Positions 60,794-64,000 of a stretch of DNA of 64,000 nucleotides are shown here, one piece after another. The notes below the pieces were generated by a model. That model worked only from the letters and a program-made list of their open reading frames with translations. It was not told the origin of the DNA and did not search any database. Both the position numbers and the translations under genes were made by a program. The stretch is from Sipunculus nudus (taxonomy: Eukaryota > Annelida > Sipuncula > Golfingiida > Sipunculidae). The first letter of the stretch is position 1; every line of letters starts with the position of its first letter. The DNA is taken from positions 30,609,339-30,673,338 of the forward strand of contig CM049316.1 of the NCBI GenBank assembly GCA_026874595.1. Direction: 5' to 3'.

Positions 60794-61718
60794 TCAAGGC
60801 CCAGATCCTTATCTGGACCAATCGCCGATTGGGATTCACTCCGGCCTAAACCCCAATTGGGATCTGGGCTGGACCTGTTACTGATCAGGGTTTCTGACCA
60901 GTCCAAACCCTGATCAGGATCTGGTCTAGCCCAAATCCTGATTCAGTCTATAAGTTGACATAATCCTAGATAACACCTACAACATATTCTTAATTCTGAT
61001 TAAATTAAGGAAAGTTCACCTTAGTTCAACATATTCTAAAATGTAAATCTAATTTCATCATGAAAAAATCTTATTTATGCCATGCTAAACTTCAAATAAA
61101 TAGAGTTAGTTGAACAAGTGAATATTAGTAGGGAAGGTGCCTGAAATGAATTGAATACAACTGACTTTTGTGGCACCACTTTACCTTTGTAAAAACTCAA
61201 AATATGCTTAACCTGATGAATAAAACTTTTTCTGGCTTGTATTACCTATATGCATCATATGAATTGTACACATCAATTATAAAATATTAACTTTATTTAA
61301 TTTACATGGATTGTAAAACTAGTTATAGTAACTAATACGAGGCACTCTCCATGGCTTGGATATTGGCGCTCGGTAGTCGGTAAGGGTGAAGGAAACCATC
61401 ATTTATGAATATATAAACTCTGTATCAAAAATAAACAAAAACATTTTATAAATATAAACAATTTTGCATTGAATTGATGATTAAAAAGAGCCTTGTGAAC
61501 AAGAAGTTAGCAAGTAGATACAGCTATGAGTTTGATCAATGGTATGGGTAGCCATAACCTGCAATTGATTAAATAGGAAGTAATTTTCATTAATTAAAAT
61601 TGAAAATCGGCGTTTAGGCCGGACTGAATTGCCATTGGGATCTAGTCCAGATCTAATCCCAATTAGGTTTTAGTCTGTACCTCTTGCCGTTTGGTCCAGA
61701 TTGGGATCTGAGCCTTGA
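60794..61718. mobile_element. Element with ~30-bp imperfect terminal inverted repeats (925 bp)
   Basis: The left end reads CAAGGCCCAGATCC then ATCTGGACCAATCGCC. The right end, reverse-complemented, reads CAAGGCTCAGATCC then ATCTGGACCAAACGGC. Additional inverted similarity (CCGGCCTAAACCCCAATTGG versus CCGGCCTAAACGCC) extends inward, giving a foldback character. Phrases such as CCCAATTGGGATC and CCTGATCAGGATC repeat within the arms and are themselves palindromic. No target duplication is evident and no protein is encoded. Confidence 0.5.
61290..61440 (-). mobile_element. Truncated SINE, antisense
   Basis: Read on the minus strand, this contains AGCCATGGAGAGTGCC, TTAGTTACTATAACTAG and ACAATCCATGTAAATTAAAT, matching the 3' half and tail of the SINE at 33340-33467. 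It lies inside the inverted-terminus element at 60794-61718, so it inserted after that element or was carried by it. Confidence 0.6.
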
Positions 61719-64000
61719 CATAAACATATACATGTAGATAATACCATAAAATTAATTTAAAAGTAAATTTCCTGTTAAGTATTGATTGTAGGAAAAGCTA
61801 TCTTTATGAAGCTATGCCTTTTCATGGATCTAGCAGTCTGCAGCTACCCTCTGTGAAGAAATCCTGGGTACAGTCAGATACAAAGTTGCAAATAGTTTGT
61901 TGAACAATCAAACAATGCAATGGCCATAACAATATTTACTTTTATGCAATTTACCAAATAATCCTCCTGAGTACTGTTAACTTCATGATCATCTGACCAT
62001 TAGCAATGACTTTAAAACACGGTTTTATTTTCCCATTCTCTGTCTTTTATAAAAAGAGAATTATTAACATCATATGCATCTTTTGTCACACAGGGATTTT
62101 CTAAATTTATTAATTTTATAAAAATGTCCCTATAAAATTGCTCATTTTAGAAAATTCTGATAAGCACTTTATTCCAAATCTTTATATGTGTATTGTTGCA
62201 TGAAATGAGTTTGTGTTTAGAAAAAAGACAGTTGAACCTCCCGTTTCCGGGCACTTACAAGAGCAAGGTTTCTGTCCACAATAGAGAGTTGCCTACATTA
62301 GGGAGGTCTATTTCTCATTTGACCCCTTCAACCCTTCAAGTGTCCATTGTAGAGAGATATCTATAAGTTAACACAGAGATGCTTTGAGGAGAGGTTAAAT
62401 TTCTCATATCAAAATACAATATGATGTAAGTTTTAAAAAATAAGACTTATAAATTACTAAAATTTTACCTAAATTTTGTGAATAGATCAATGAAATTAAG
62501 ATGAAAGTAAGATGAGACAAAATCAACAGATGTTTATAAATGTTCAGTCAATTAAGCAACACTAATACAAAATATCACACTTAGATTCAGTTATGAAAAA
62601 GTAGTAAAGTACCTTTGATAAATTTGTAGTTTAAAAGAAAAAAGATTTATGATCAACAGGTCACCAATTTGAAGAAGAGGAGAACAGCTTGATCACAGAA
62701 TTCTCTCTCATATGTGTTTTTTTTACTGTTACGATTATAAAACATCAGAATTAAAATGTCTATATTTTATTAACTTAAATTGTACAAGTTATTTATAAGC
62801 AATTCTACAGAATAGCTTATTTTTAATTAAACAAATGCAGTATAATTTACACAGACAACATACAAGGAAATATGTCTATGGAATCCCGGTGAACAGCCTA
62901 GCTACCCTTATCTGCCCACTTGAAATAATTTATGTCATAAATTAAGTTAATTCAGTATAAGCAAAAAAAAAAGATGTGGCGGGAGAAAAGTGCGTAGGAA
63001 GCCCCGTAATCGTGGTTTTCGAGATAAATGCTTCAGAAAGGAAATCCTGTGGATAAACTGTTCACCTCTCGTTTCCTTCCGGAATGTAACAAGATTAGAT
63101 AGGGTGGACTTAATCGAAATAAAAAAAGAAGGAGCAGAAGATAAGATTAACTCATCCGGCTTTTCTTTGGGAACCAAGTACGGGAAAAAAATAAGTTGAT
63201 ATCATCTCGTAACTGTGGAATCAGCAACTCTTGTGCTGATTAAATGTGAAGTTAAAGAGAGATTATCAGGTATACAATAGGGATAAATATAGAATACTGT
63301 GTGCTAAATTTAGCATTTTTTCATCTTAAATTGTATATTATTAAATTAATTTCAGCACAACTATATACAGACCACTGTGCTGATTATAGATATGTATTGT
63401 ATCTCAGATATTTAAAAAATCATATATACAATTTATTTTTTATATAGCACTGTGAATAAAAGAAATTTGCATTACTGGTATCAATATTAAGACAGACTGT
63501 TGTGTATAAAGACTAAATATAGGGCCCTATGAGCTAAATATAGAATTCCATATCTGAAAAGTGTAAAAAATAAAACAGGCACTAAAAATACATAGACTCA
63601 ACCTATTTTGATAAAAGTTTTGTCCACATCCTTTTATGTGATTGTACAGAACTATTTATAACCTAGTAAAGCTAAAGACGCAGTTTAGATAAAGACTTTC
63701 AGCTTTTTATTGTACCAGCTTTGTAGATAGTTATATAGATAATATGTTCCAATGGCTAAATTCTCTTATCAACTGATAGGACTTCTTTGAGAACTACATC
63801 AAAACTAAAGATAGAACATGTGTTCTGAATAAAAAAATAATGTATCTCAAATATGTCAAACTATAAGTAACACACAGTAACACACACACCTAAAATAGTC
63901 ATACCCACATTGATAATAGTCCTTTTATACAAGCTACTAATATCACAGGAAAGAAGGATGGCTATGCACAAGAGTTTTCTATCAGCTAATGTTTCTCATT
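61719..64000. other. Probable downstream intron of the PR-domain gene; no further exon seen
   Basis: Apart from the island at 62970-63260 this is AT-rich unique sequence. No frame here continues a PR domain, so the next exon is either beyond 64000 or too short or divergent to recognise by eye. Confidence 0.35.
62970..63260. promoter_or_regulatory. Candidate intronic regulatory island downstream of the PR exon
   Basis: A CpG-containing unique stretch holds GCCCCGTAATCGTGG, AAGATTAGATAGGG, GATAAGATTAACTCATCCGG and the inverted pair AATCAGCA-n7-TGCTGATT (about 63220-63242). Both strands carry open frames of 69-76 codons, but neither resembles a PR domain or has matching splice sites. Confidence 0.28.

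Overview
The window looks like AT-rich metazoan nuclear DNA, most likely from a bivalve mollusc. The evidence is one short, well-defined spliced exon, no compact gene arrangement, several tRNA-derived SINEs, and dispersed repeats with 5' ends such as AGCTCAGCTGACT followed by GTCC runs. These resemble repeats I associate with bivalve genomes, but species is not assignable from the sequence alone. There are no operons, ribosomal RNA genes, CRISPR arrays or bacterial-type genes. The other open frames are short and mostly fall inside repeats.

The only coding segment I can support is a 203-bp internal exon on the + strand at 59597-59799. It encodes part of a PR/SET-type domain (LPQGT..FGPYQG) and has a good acceptor, a good donor and intron phases 1 and 0. 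It is about 50% GC, against roughly one third in its surroundings. No partner exon is recognisable, so most of the window is probably a long upstream intron or 5' intergenic DNA plus about 4.2 kb of the downstream intron. This fits a developmental zinc-finger (PRDM or FOG-like) gene with large introns, but the subfamily is unresolved.

Repeats dominate. Three 2.6-kb copies (20.8-23.4, 42.8-45.4 and 55.8-58.5 kb), two copies of a second family (34.4-35.4 and 46.0-47.6 kb), one copy of a third (29.4-31.4 kb) and a degenerate fourth (39.9-42.2 kb) share one terminal architecture. The 5' end is foldable, its arm returns inverted just inside the 3' end, a short terminal hairpin follows, and the element stops at CTTGTT or CTAGTT. 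That resembles non-autonomous rolling-circle Helentron/HINE elements. Two of the families also carry internal tandem arrays of about 280 bp, each built from two halves of about 140 bp. Other mobile DNA includes a putative solo Gypsy-type LTR (36870-37675) with a 4-bp target duplication inside a SINE, a TA-flanked MITE holding a second element, a 925-bp element with inverted termini, and several SINEs.

Tandem arrays occur at 5.5 kb (37 bp), 9.7-10.7 kb (213 bp), 26.7-28.1 kb (about 30 bp, with 127- and 260-bp higher order) and 50.6-51.3 kb (35 bp), along with AT, GT, C and G runs. Between the repeats lie islands that are richer in GC and CpG and dense in GATA, octamer and palindromic motifs (1.6-2.1, 6.6-7.1, 12.5-13.0, 16.1-17.0, 28.5-28.7, 51.6-52.2, 53.7-54.5 and 63.0-63.3 kb). 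They look like candidate conserved cis-regulatory elements of the PR-domain gene. That reading is inference and needs cross-species alignment.
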